Assembly (NCBI GenBank): GCA_015345905.1
Contig: JADDTR010000001.1
Coordinates: 124,001 to 188,000 of the forward strand
DNA length: 64,000 nucleotides
Reading direction: 5' to 3'
Source: Aotearoamyces nothofagi
Lineage: Eukaryota > Ascomycota > Leotiomycetes > Leotiales > Tympanidaceae
The translations under genes and the position numbers were made by a program. Below the pieces are notes generated by a model. The model was not told the DNA's origin, did no database searches, and was given only the letters and a program-made list of their open reading frames with translations. This document shows positions 14,282-25,480 of the stretch, piece by piece (the stretch's first letter is position 1; each line of letters starts with the position of its first letter).

Positions 14282-14878
14282 ACGCTTTCTACGTTATTGA
14301 TGGACGATGTTCTGGCTTTTGAGCATGGCATACCATGACAATATATATACCAGACCCGAATCAGAAATGATGATGGGACAGTGGACATTTTTAGCCACAG
14401 AGAATAAATTGTAATTGAATTAAAAAGAGGAATCTGTCAAATAAATGATAGGGATAATTTATCATTTACGCAACTTTACTGAAACTATTTCTTCTTTAAT
14501 CATTAAAAAGATTCTTTGGTCCGTTTACTACAAACTACACTACTACACCGGCAACTTGGCAAACTGGCAGTAGTGGGAGGTAGTCCGGGGAAAGCTCACA
14601 CGTCACGATAGTCATGATGATCACTGGCTCGCCAAGTTTCATCGCTGGCACTTCTTTCGGTTCCATAATTGCTGCTAGTCCAGCTCAGCAGCGGGCCGCG
14701 TTCCGTAACAAGTATAGACTTTATTGCTTGTCTTGTAATAATCTTGACATGAGTAACATGAGACATAATATGTACTGCAGAAACCGACTATCTCATAAGT
14801 ATGTACATGAGCCATTTCTTCTCTCCCATTCCTCACATCATTTAGAACGCCAATTAAAAACTAAGCTTCGTCCACAGA
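14282..14878. other. Convergent intergenic region (MetX-like and gelsolin genes)
   Basis: These 597 bp lie between two convergent stop codons. The first part is AT-rich. A frame at 14614-14892 of 92 codons shows no recognisable domain and overlaps the next gene, so it is not called. Confidence 0.45.
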
Positions 14879-17800
14879 TTAGAATCTCGTAGCATCTAAC
14901 GCGGCATTGAGCCCGACAACTCGCAAGCTTCTCCCCCTTGACAAGCTTGTCGTAGGCGTCTGCACAACCGTGGGCGTAAGATTGTCTCGCCATTTTCTGA
15001 ACACAAACTTGAGGTCCCGAGGCATGCCTTCAAGAACCACTGTAGAAACCGGCACAAATGGGCGATCTTCCATACCTGCAGCAAGAATACCATACTCTTG
15101 CGCAAAAACCAACGCTGTGTAAAAGGCTGGGTATTGTGCATGGGACCTTGCACCCACAATGATGTAAATCTCGAAGAATGCGTCAAGAATATAGATGTTC
15201 GATGGTGATATATCGGTTTGGGAAAATGGATCTATCTCAATAATCTAAGACAGTTAGCAGAGAGCAATCTAAGATCAAATTGTAACTTACCTGGGGTTTG
15301 GAAGCTGCATCTGCATAGAAGAGCCGGGAACAATATTTGCTGTAGTTCGGCTTCATTCTCCAATGCTCTGCAGACTTTATTATTTTGACGTTGCCGCCGA
15401 AGACGCTTAAGAACGATGCCGGCTCCTTTCCTTCCTCGATCTCTTCGATTTCCCCAGTTATTCCCATATCCATGCCAATAAGCCTTGCGCAACTAAGCTC
15501 ATCTATCCCACTGCCCTTGCCTTTCCAAAGATAACATTTCCCAGACTGGGCAGAAATCAGATATGGAAATCCAGAGCACAGGCTTGCTGGAGTAAAATCT
15601 ACTTCGTCAAATGCAATCTGGCCGGCATGGCGTCGACCACATAAGATATGAGGAGCAAGGGAGTCGTACTTGTTGCTTGAGCCACGTCTGATGATCACAA
15701 TACCCCCTAACGCCTCGATAAATTCCGGAGTTTCTTTACCCTGTCGAATTCTGACAATAGCGCCGCTAGCACTCCTACCTTCTTTTGAAACGACGAACTC
15801 TGCATTCCGTACAGCTGAATCAGGGACGCCATCACCAACCCAGAAATAAACCTCTGTGAGCTGCTTGCCGGCTGGACTAGTGAATATATGTATACAAATG
15901 TACATATTACTCTCGAAAAGAATCCTTTCTTGATGTGATGGCACCGGTTGCTTCTTCCCGTCCGCAGTTAGTTGGGAGAGCTGTGTCCGCAAGGATTTGA
16001 TTTTAACTGAATGATCAGGTTTCCTTGATAAGATAGTAGCAGTGTCAACAGTGAAGTCTTGCGGCGTACTGAGTTGGCCAAAGAATTCCATCAAAATCTT
16101 CGAAGCGCTTGACTGGCTCGTCGATTTCTTCGGAGAAGAAGGCTTGTCCCTAGTGCCTGAGGGGAGCTTACTAGGCGACTTCAGCGGTGGCATTGGAAGA
16201 GTTCGAGCCGAGCTTTGAACTACAGGAGTTTGAGTCTCGCTGGAAGGCCCTGTTTGTCTTGGCTTTTCTTGGTGGCTTGAGACAGGTGAGCGAAGGCCAG
16301 CACCTACCATAGCAGCATTCTCATCCTCTTGTGTTGGAAGTTTAATAGGAGCTTTGACAGCTGGTCGACTCTGTTGAGAACCTTGTATGGCACTAGAACC
16401 ATTGAACAGTGCTGTGGTAGTCTTAACCGTTGGAATTGAGTCAGGACCAACCTCTGCCACGTCTGATTGATTGCGAGATAACTGTGGCGAATGACAGACT
16501 GTGATATCTTGTTTCAACGCAGGAGCGAGCTTGATTTTCGAAGATGGGATTGGAACTGCGAGATCAGTAATGTCTTTCGAGGGCGAAGGTGCAAATGATT
16601 GCTTTTTGCTAACCGCTGGTGATTTGGGTATTGGAGACGGCTTTGGTTTCGTAATCGGTGTGGTTTTTTGGTTGGAGGTTGATGTCTCGAGACTTCCTTC
16701 CTTTATAGGCACCTCGGCGGCATTAGCTTTCTTGGACGGCGAGGGTGGCTTAGGGGTTCCCAACTGCTGTATAGTCTTTTCGTTCTTATTAGGAACCTCC
16801 TCCAAAAACTTGGATCGTCGCTTGACATCAAGTTTGCGTGGAGACGACGGCTGCGAGCCCACATTTTCAACTTCACCCTGTGTAGATATTGGAATAATAG
16901 TTGCTTTCACTCCTATCTTCGTAGCATCATCCTGTGATTCCTCAATCTTCGAAAAGGATGTCATGGATGGCTTTTTCTGCGACGCTACATTTTCTGTACC
17001 AGAGCTTGATATCACCACAGCAGAAGGAGCTTTCCTCCGCGGTCCACGCGCGCGACTCTTTGTCATATGTGTTAACTGAGGGCCCATGTCCTGAGAATCG
17101 TCTGTGTGTGTAGAAACAATAGGCTTGGGCTGGAACGATATCGCATTCGAATTGACCGCAAGCTCACTGGCTGCGGGCGGGGGTCCTCTTGCTAGCAAAC
17201 CTGCTAAGGATGGATTAAATCGATCAGCCAATTTTGCACCTGTGGTGGTCTTGGCCTGCATGCGACCTGGCACACTCAATTCTTGAGGAAGACCGGGTTT
17301 TGGGAGGTCTCTTGAAGTCTGTTGTCTTAGTGGTTGTTCGTGAGGACTTGCTGTGGGAGAAGGTGTCGATTCTGACGTTGCCAGAATCGTTTTAGATCGT
17401 CCCAGAGCTGCTTTCTTGGCCAGTGCCTCAGGTAAAGGAGCATCGGATGGACTGCCACTGGGGGGTCTAGTAATTCCTGTTCCTTCGAGCTGTGCCTTCT
17501 TGAAGTCTTCCTTCTTCTTAAGAATCGCCTCCTTGAACTCATCCTTACGTTCTGTTTTCTTAGGACCACCAGTCATATTTAGTCCGGCTTTGCCTCGTAA
17601 TATGTTATCTTTGAGTTCATCTGGGGCAACATAGTTTTGAGTCTTCGTGCGACGTAACTGACCAAAGACATTTTTGAATTCAGGTTCCTGCTTCCCATCG
17701 TTTTCTTGGGGTAATTGACGTTGCTTGAGGGTGGACCTGAAGTCTTTCTTTGCGGGTGTTTCAGGTTTGCCCTTGGCATTCTGGGGAGATGTAACGTTGT

Positions 17801-19914
17801 TATTTAATGCAGATTGATCCCTTGATATGACCGGTGTTTCTGGTCCCAGCGATTCTGACTTTTTATCTAATGCCTTCGGTGAGGTTTCTGCGGATAGAGG
17901 CCTGCTTTGGGTCACTTCCGTTTTCACTATTGAATTCTTCGGTTTGAATATAGACTCCGGATCAGCACCGCCAGTCGGTTGACTGCGCATTATGCTTCCA
18001 GACGAAAACCCAGCTGGCAAACCGCCAATGCTATGTGGTTTTGCCAGGCCACCCATTGGTGGCGACCTAAGCAAGCCTCCAATATTCACCTCGTGCTTGT
18101 GAAGGGGTGACGGACTGCGAGTAGAGTCAATACTGCCCCTCTGCTTGGCTTTACTAATCTCTGATACCCAGCTGGGTTGAGGTGGCGGTGGCACGGCTCT
18201 TGCCTTCGCGGAGTCAGGCTTATTCAATGCACTTTCAAGCCAACTGGACTTCGTTGGACTCCATCTGCGCGTATCGGTAAACTTCGAAGGACTTGTTGGT
18301 GGCGTGCCATCGATCTGTAGTGGTGGTGTTTTGGCGGACCCAGCTTCTTGATCTTTGGGGGCATTTAGGGCTGTTTGTGAACGTGAAGCAGGTAGAGTTG
18401 GTTTGATAAAGGCATCATTGTTTGTAGATGTAGTCAGACTGCTCCTTGTCGAGCTTGCAGTACCTGGGCGCTCGCTTTCTCGTGTGATTGTGGCGTTGCT
18501 ATGGCTCGATGAAGGCCTCGACAATGGCATTGGCGAATTGTCTCGACTCAAGCTGCTTGGGCGTGGTTCACGAGATAACGGGTTCATCATGCCAGCAAGG
18601 GTAGAATTGGGATCGAAGCTACTCCGATTACTTGCAATTGAGTTGCCTCGACTGAGACCAGGTGGTGATTGTACACTCCATCTCTTGTTAACACTATCCG
18701 ATCTCTTCATCATGGCGCTCTGCACAAACCCCCCCATACCTTTTGTTGGTGATGCAGGCCGGTCCAACCTCTCAGGAGAGATACGACCTTGTGAGGGTGA
18801 CATTGCCAGGGGACGCCCAGATCCAGAAATCTCATCGACATCAGAAGGTGTGTGAGGGCCGGGAGGAGGCAGTCGTTGAGCACTCGTTAATGGAATAGGT
18901 GACCCAATACTGCTCGATACAAAAGCACTACCACTCAAGGAGCTTGTGGCTACACTACCGTTGGTAGAGCTGCCTCTAGAAGGTGATGAAGAACGGTCTA
19001 GCTCAGCCAAATCATTCCTACTCTGATCAATCGGCTTTTTCAGATCGCGTGACATCCCTGGTAGTTGCATGCGAGATGAGGTGCTGGGCGATTCTACCAC
19101 GTTATTGTCCTCGACTTGGTTCTTTCGGTACGCTGCAGAGATCCCAGCCCGATCAGACGTCTGCCGAAACCATGTGGGATCCTTCGACGCAAGAGACTGT
19201 GCAATTTGGTCGCGCGACATCTCGGTTTGCTCATCAGTGGTAGAGGGCTCCGGCGTAGCTCTCGGCGAGCGCGATGCATTTTCTGTAGCAATCATTGATA
19301 ACGGCCGACTGCGTTGGCGATCAGATGTCTGGGAATTAGGCCTGCGCTGCCATGACAGTGTTGAGCTTCTTGTAAGTGGCATCGCGCTTGAGGGAGATGC
19401 CTTGATCGAGTCTATTCTCTTGGGACTAGCCCCACCAATATCATATTCCGCTCCGCGAAAGGGCGCATGGTTTTCCTTGGTGGGGGAATGCTCTCCTGTC
19501 AAACGTTCCATTGCATCGTCCAAGGCTGCTTCTCGTGTAGACAGCTGTGAGGGGGTTTGAAGCTCTCGTGTAGGTGAGTGCGAAGACCTTGTAGACAATG
19601 CGGGCGACTGAGCACGGCTAGACCTGCACGATGTTGGTGTGTGCGTAGGAGAGTCTTTGCTGGGCGATATGGATTTTGCGCGTTCTGTTGGTTGGCAGTT
19701 AACGGAGAGAGAACAAAGTGACTTTCGATGGTAAACAACACTGGACTGACGAACCAGCTCTGCGAGCTTGCCGCTCCTTTCGCCCTTGCAGGATTTCTTC
19801 CTCGAGCTTCCTGTTGCGTTCCTCGTCTTCTTGATCGCGTTTATTACCCAGTTCCTGGATGCGCTTTAGGAAGTCGTTGACATCTTCAGCGTCGTTTTCT
19901 GCAGTGGACGACAT
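14879..19914 (-). CDS. Large DUF4045-gelsolin-repeat protein
   Basis: Exons 19914-19755, 19684-15291 and 15244-14879 (minus), 1639 aa. Residues 1-55 are a charged helix (DVNDFLKRIQELGNK, then RNRKLEEEILQGRKERQARR), the DUF4045-type start. About 1100 residues follow that are rich in Ser, Pro and Lys with many SP and RSP sites, so mostly disordered and probably phosphorylated. The C-terminal ~370 residues contain gelsolin-like repeats: EVYFWVGDGVPDSAVRNAEFV, PYLISAQSGKCYLWKGKG and a final SNIYILDAFFEIYIIVGARS. Gelsolin repeats bind actin or phosphoinositides, so an actin-cytoskeleton role is inferred. The donor of intron 1 is an atypical GTTCGT, accepted because it restores RRAERAKSISPSKDSP. 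The acceptor of the last intron and the following exon restore the third repeat. Long antisense frames inside the disordered region are shadows. Confidence 0.85.
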
Positions 19915-20522
19915 TGCGAGAGCCGGCAATTCTTTCAATTAAATGCTGCACACATGCATGAGAACAACAATGGAGTTCCGCCAGCGCGATCGATTGGATA
20001 TTAGTTCAAAGAATTACGTGAGAAAGTGATGTGTATGTAGAGTTCTTTTGAGATAGGTACATGTAGTAGAGGTACGGCACCGTATCATCGCTTGCAGTTG
20101 CTCTATCTAAGTTTGTTTCAAAATGCCTAAGGTAAGGCAAGGGGAAACAAGACCCTCGTGCGATCCGCCATCCGCCATCCGCCATCCGCGGCCTCCCAAG
20201 CACCGACGTCTGGCCCGATGTTAAGCAAGGCCTGCATCGCAGCGACCGCCGTGAAATTTCTGTCCTGCATTGCCCCGTCTATGTACATATCTCCCCTATG
20301 AAATGCTGTATTCTGGCAACTGAGGCAGAAGCGGCAATTGCCCAGCCCTCGAATGTGTGCGCGATGCTTTGTTTTGATCGGTATCTTAGACGCGACTTGC
20401 CTGCATCGCCGAACCACCCAAGTACCTATGTGCCGCCGGCTTCGTAGCTTGGCGGAAGCGCCTTGAAGGCTTACTTCGGGGCTCGGAGCCCACGCTTGCG
20501 TCTCCATGGGACAACGCAGCGG
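19915..20522. promoter_or_regulatory. Region between ARL2 3' end and the gelsolin gene start
   Basis: Both flanking genes are on the minus strand, so these 608 bp should hold the gelsolin-gene promoter and the ARL2 3' untranslated region. A short tandem array of ATCCGCC (about 3.5 copies) lies at 20162-20189. No gene is supported. Confidence 0.45.
20162..20189. repeat. ATCCGCC minisatellite
   Basis: The heptamer ATCCGCC is repeated head to tail about 3.5 times. It sits upstream of the gelsolin gene. Confidence 0.85.
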
Positions 20523-21361
20523 CTAGAATAGAAACAATCTTGCTTTGGCGTCGTCTACTACCCACGCAAGACCTTCTTTGAGATTCGCGCCGGTGACGGC
20601 GCTGCACCGAATGATATGCCATTTGTGTGTTCGAATCGCGTCAAGCTGGAGCCCCTGTAGATTTCTCATTAGCGCGTTTGTCGCTTCCCGCTTGCTTGAT
20701 TCGAGAACTTTGTGCAAGGAACGGCTCCAACGTACCTCTAGGATTTCCGACTCATCCATGCATCCGCTGACATCAGTCTTGTTTGCAAACACCAAGAGAC
20801 TCGCCCCAGAAAGTCTCTGTGGTAGCAATACTGTCAGCTAAAACTCCAGCCGGCAAAGCACTGGAGAACTCAACCTCTTCCTCTAAAAGACCGTGGAGCT
20901 CAATTCTACAGTCTTCCACTCTCAGGCGGTCAGTTGCATCCACAACCCAGATCAGTGCATCGGTCTTCTCAAAGTAGTTTCTCCAGTAAGATCTCAAGGT
21001 TTTTTGACCGCCGACATCCCCTGAGAAGTGTTAGTTGCTTTACAACATCTCGCGGAAGGCATTCATGGCTACATATGTTGAGTTTATATCTTTATTCAAT
21101 GTCAGTTGTCTGGAAATGGGCATGAGAGGGGCTGAAGACTTGCCCTTCATAGTCAATTGTCTTGATAATAAAGCCCAGCGTTGGACTGACACTATTGATG
21201 TCCTCGCCCATGATTCTTTTCACGATGGTCGTTTTCCCAGCATTATCAAGGCCACTGTGCAAGTCAATATAAACAACCTAAATGTAGGTAAACTATACCC
21301 ACAGCATCAATATTCGCATTTCCTTGCCCTTTAGCCGGGCTTTCCGCAGTATTGAAAGCAT
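20523..21361 (-). CDS. ARL2: ARL2-type small GTPase (six exons, one microexon)
   Basis: Exons on the minus strand: 21361-21303, 21254-21144, 21089-21073, 21020-20875, 20816-20736 and 20654-20523, 181 aa. The P loop GLDNAGKTT (residues 21-29), switch [22 protein letters not shown] (DVGGQ at 64-68), the guanine motif ANKTD and the CSAVTG motif are all intact. The start [20 protein letters not shown] resembles ARL2; there is no glycine at position 2, so no myristoylation, as in ARL2. ARL2 (yeast Cin4, fission yeast Alp41) works with tubulin cofactors in microtubule biogenesis. Exon 3 is only 17 nt and encodes YKLNI plus split codons; the intron before it begins with GC (GCAAGT), a GC-AG intron. 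All six exons sum to 182 codons. Other ARL proteins fit less well. Confidence 0.92.
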
Positions 21362-22258
21362 GTTTATTCGATGATGAGCATGGAGTTGTCCACAATCAAG
21401 CGTTGCTCGAGCTGTGAAAGCATCCCAAGGCAATTCTCACTAGCCGATAAATCACGTGATTTACAGTAACCCCCCTTTCCGTATCTGTTCGTGTGGCTGG
21501 GTATCAACAGGCCAGACAGCATCAAGCCGATAATCTCAATACTGATTGCCTTCGATATTATGTTAAGACAACATGTCGGATTCCTCAAAGTACACGTTAA
21601 GAAGCACAGAGGCAACGAGTCAAATCAGACATATAAAGCTATAACTGAGAAAGTGCCTGCTTCCAATCATTGATTATAGGGATTCTTCTACAAGTGAGAT
21701 AGAAAATATGTAGTTAGTAAGATAGCGCTCATTGATAACTAATGAGGGGCTTTTATTCACGTGTAGTTGTTACAGTTGTCCAAGTCCTAGTCTTTTTGTA
21801 GTGGATAGTTCCAATTTAGACAACAGTTGAGGAAAAGTTTTCTCTCTAATTCCTCACTTTACAAATCTTAATTGAGGCATGGTGTATGATCTTTGAATTT
21901 TGCAAGTTAATCTATCCTAACTCGCTGAGAATATGTTTTGGAAGTCACTTGTAAGTAGGCATTCACCAAAAAGACAGCAAGGTAGGTCGCTTGCAGCGCT
22001 TAGCCTTTGCAACCTCATTCACTCCATTTGTCCAACCCCCATAATTAATCCTAGCCGTGGCGCTGTAACTGTTGGAATGATAGGCAACCCCAAAGTGAAC
22101 TTAGGGCTAGCTCGACATATGAATTTAAGAGTTGGTCATTTTCTCCTTCCTTCAATATACTTGAACGTATTAGTCACCCATACTTCTCAGTCATTTTGTC
22201 ACTGTGCTCTGGATTCAATCTCTCTACGCAAAATTGTTCCACTTAGAAGTCTGCAACG
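21362..22258. promoter_or_regulatory. Divergent region between ARL2 and the GNAT gene
   Basis: These 897 bp separate two start codons on opposite strands. A perfect 16-bp palindrome with a CACGTG core lies at 21448-21463. A plus-strand frame from an ATG at 21933 overlaps the GNAT start in another frame but has no recognisable content. Confidence 0.45.
21448..21463. promoter_or_regulatory. 16-bp palindrome with CACGTG core
   Basis: The sequence TAAATCACGTGATTTA is identical to its own reverse complement. It lies 87 bp upstream of the ARL2 start codon. TCACGTGA is the type of site bound by Cbf1-like bHLH factors in fungi, but binding here is inferred. Confidence 0.55.
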
Positions 22259-24845
22259 ATGCCGTCCCTTTCCAGTCACGCCCCTCGAAGATTCGAGAAG
22301 AGACCTGTCTACGCCAAGACAGACAAAGTCCCTCTGTGAGTTTGCCAATTGTTATCGTCTAACAGTGCATATTTGCTGACTTGCAGCAGCTCGGAGAGAA
22401 CCGACCTCCCTTCAGAGGCGAAAGCTCTATTATTTACTCTAGACACCATCCCAAAAGGTGGTGGTCTCGAGACCTCACGCTGGTATAATCCTAATGAAGA
22501 CTACAACTTGGCGTCTTCAGCCAATACAACCCCATATCGTTCAGTCGGTTCTGCAAATATCCGTGCAAGTTCACTTGAAATAGCTCATGCTGTTCCTACC
22601 TCTACGACATCAAGTACCCTAACAAATATGGAGCGTGGACTTCAAACTTCTGTCTGGGCGTCACCTGCTCAATTGAATGGTACATACACCCGTAAGTCAA
22701 GCCTGAAGCCTTACTTATATTTCCCTAAAAGTGGACACAAATGAGCTACAATATCCATCCATTGTCAGCTAGCTAACATATATATAAAGCACCAACTTCG
22801 CCGCCATCCGCTATGAGTAAAGCGCAATCAACTATCCCTCCTCACATGATGAGACTCCAACAAGTTCAAAACACTCCGCTGTCCAACTCGGCCAAATTTG
22901 TTCCACCACACATGATGGGCCAGGACGATATCATGCAAGTTACGCCAGCAAGTGATGGAGGTAAAATTCGCTCTCACCTTAATTCGAGCCCAACCAGAAC
23001 GATTGCATCTGCAGACTCGACCAGTTGTAACCAAGGTGCAGAAGAATGCCTTAATGGTGGAATCGCTCTCGCTTCGGATGCGAAGACTTTGCCACTTCAC
23101 TCTAAACCGTACAGCATTACTAAAGGCAAGTTCTCAGCCAAAAAGCTTTTCCCGGATTCTAATAGTAGAATTGGTACAGATCGAGTCTCTGATTTAAATC
23201 AAGGCGAAACTATCTCACCGAAGGCAAACACACGAGCCACCCTTGCTGAAACTTGGGAGGATTTCATGAAACATAGTAGCATCAAAAAGGCATTGCCAAA
23301 AGCTACCGTTAACATGAAGGTAACAGTCAGTTATGCGAAACAAATACCTATTGTTCCAGATAACGAAATTGTGGTCAAGACCGACGGACCACCATCTAGC
23401 AAAGGTAGTCGGTACACAGTTGAAGAGTTGCTAAAGCATGGACAGCAGCCAGGTCTCAACCTACCTAAAGTGATCCATGCTGCGCTGATGAACGATATCA
23501 GCTGCCCAGGTAGCAAGAAAGCCTCGCACCAATTAACTCGTGATGCATTGATCAAGACCACAGGCGCTGCACCACCCGATTTTGCGGAGACCGGACTAAG
23601 CAAGGCCGTTAGTGATGATGGTGTCGAGGCAATTATCACAACCAATGAAACATTTATAGGCGACGTTCGAGGCCAGATCGCCTCCCAACACACCGGTCTC
23701 GAGGAATGGAGTGGCGGATGGGCTCCGCCTCCTGTATGCTGGGAGACTGAGCGGGGAACCTTCTCGGCGGCATTCGTACCGGAGTTTATCGAGTCTTGGA
23801 GGAAGGCGGTCACTGGAGAGAAGGCTCTCGACACGAGTATGCCAGAGTTCACTAGTGGGACGTCACCAATCATTGGCACTAGTTATATCAAGCCTATTGA
23901 ATATAACCCGACATATCCAAGTAAGTCATGTTTCAATGACAGCCAGCATGCGAAAGCTAATAGATCACAGATATCGAGCAGTCTGATGATCCAGTGAAAC
24001 AACGCAACCAGACTTCGGAGTTCGAGGCTAAAGTCGCGATGAGGCGTCTAAGGAGACAATATCGACAGAACAATAAAGCTGCTGCAATTGAGGCTGCACG
24101 CTTACAGGACATCACGGCCAATGCAGCATTTGAGGCCGACCCGTATATTCCTACTATTGACGTCTACCTTCGTCCAGCCACGGAAAAAGATATCCATGGT
24201 ATTACTGTCATATATAACACCTACATATCCAACTCTATTATCCCTGAAGACCAAGAGGCAGTGAGCAATGAACAGGTGAAACTGCATCTCGAAAGCGCAT
24301 GGGATGACTCGTTGCCTTTCATTGTTGCTGTAAAGGGGTCTATGCCGAAGGGCAAGCGCGCAAAGGATGATGAATATGTTGTTGGCTTTGCCTATGTCGA
24401 CGGTAGCTATGGTTTGAGTAACAGGATTGGTGGAAGGTCTCGGTATACTGGAACTATTCACTTTTATGTTCACCAGCATTTTACTCGCAAGGGTGTAGGC
24501 CGCTGCCTTCTTGACAGGATGCTTCAGTGCATGGCACCTTGTCATAGTGCCAAGGATGGGTACGATTTTCTGAACCCGAAAGATGATCCAACCTACTTTG
24601 CCCAAGGTGGAAACGGTGCTCGCCGATTCCACCAAATTCTCATTGAGCGTGCCATCGAGATCAAGGATGATCCTGATCATGCCTGGTTGAAGAACTGGCT
24701 TGAAAGCAGCTTCTATTTCAAACAAGTAGCTCGCTTCCAGTCAACTGCAAGAAGCACTACTCATGGTGCGCCTGCTCGCTGGCTTGATGTCGTGAACTTC
24801 CAGCTAGAGGCATCCAACACTTTGCAGTTCGACAACTACGTCTAA
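22259..24845 (+). CDS. GNAT-family N-acetyltransferase with long N-terminal extension
   Basis: Exons 22259-22335, 22387-22691, 22790-23920 and 23971-24845, 795 aa. The C-terminal ~240 residues are a GNAT domain: IDVYLRPATEKDIHGITVIYN, an acidic PEDQEAVSNEQV loop, VVGFAYVDGSYGL, and the acetyl-CoA-binding region FYVHQHFTRKGVGRCLLDRML. The domain contains an extra insert (SAKDGYDFLNPKDDPTYF). The remaining ~540 residues are Ser/Thr/Pro-rich and probably disordered, with two IPPHMM-like repeats (IPPHMMRLQQ and VPPHMMGQDD) and a WSGGWAPPPVCWE block before the enzyme domain. The start MPSLSSHAPRRFEKRPVYAK was chosen because splicing from it joins cleanly to exon 2. The exon 2 acceptor is a tandem CAGCAG, which allows loss of one Ser. 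Substrate unknown. Confidence 0.82.
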
Positions 24846-25480
24846 GTTTGCCCGTAGATCATGCTTTGGCGATATGTCTGAGTTGCTTGGCAATCGAATG
24901 CGCGAATTGCGATGCCATTCGATCACCGCCATACCGCCGCGGATTGTTGTTGGCATTGGTCTGGACATCTGACGTTGCTGAGCCTTTTCCTTTACACTGC
25001 GCTTCCTTTTATTTTTCCTCTTCCCTTTTTTCATTTCCTTATTTTTGGCAGCTGGTGAGAAGGATAGTTTGCAATACACAACAATCCATCAGAAAATGTT
25101 CTATGTTCGTCATCTGCGCGCCAGTCTCGAGAGTTTTGATCTCAATTAGATTAGGCTCATTAGAGAATCTAAAATTCAACTTCAGAAATTTTCAGTGAAC
25201 ATTGGCGATTCAGTACTAAACGACGTTCTAAATATGACAACCACTAGAATATAATCGCATTACCTTGTTCAAGTATCATTAATAACGGGTATACAGAACT
25301 TTCTACAAAACGTAGTCGTAGTGGTGTCTTGATCATATCGAACTTCCACGTTCGTGATTGGTAGCCCCACTCTCTCACCGCTCTGGCAGAATTAAAAAGT
25401 TCCAGCCAAGAAACTTTCAATTCAGCTTCTCCAACTTTTCAGAATTTAACACTCGTAGATTTTGAGTTGTTTCTCTCCAG
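24846..25480. promoter_or_regulatory. Intergenic region before DRS1
   Basis: Both flanking genes point right, so these 635 bp hold the GNAT 3' end and the DRS1 promoter. The sequence is T-rich around 24990-25060. No further gene is seen. Confidence 0.45.

Noticed and set aside
16501-17079. 192-codon frame antisense to the gelsolin gene
   Set aside because: It lies fully inside the low-complexity coding region of the opposite strand, has no domain, and the sense strand has clear family features.
21933-22379. 148-codon plus-strand frame upstream of the GNAT gene
   Set aside because: No domain is visible, and it is out of frame with the spliced GNAT model whose start at 22259 joins cleanly to exon 2.
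23331-23879. 182-codon minus-strand frame
   Set aside because: Antisense to exon 3 of the GNAT gene; composition follows the sense codons.
24102-24725. 207-codon minus-strand frame in the GNAT gene
   Set aside because: It is antisense to the conserved acetyltransferase domain, which explains the absence of stops better than a second gene.
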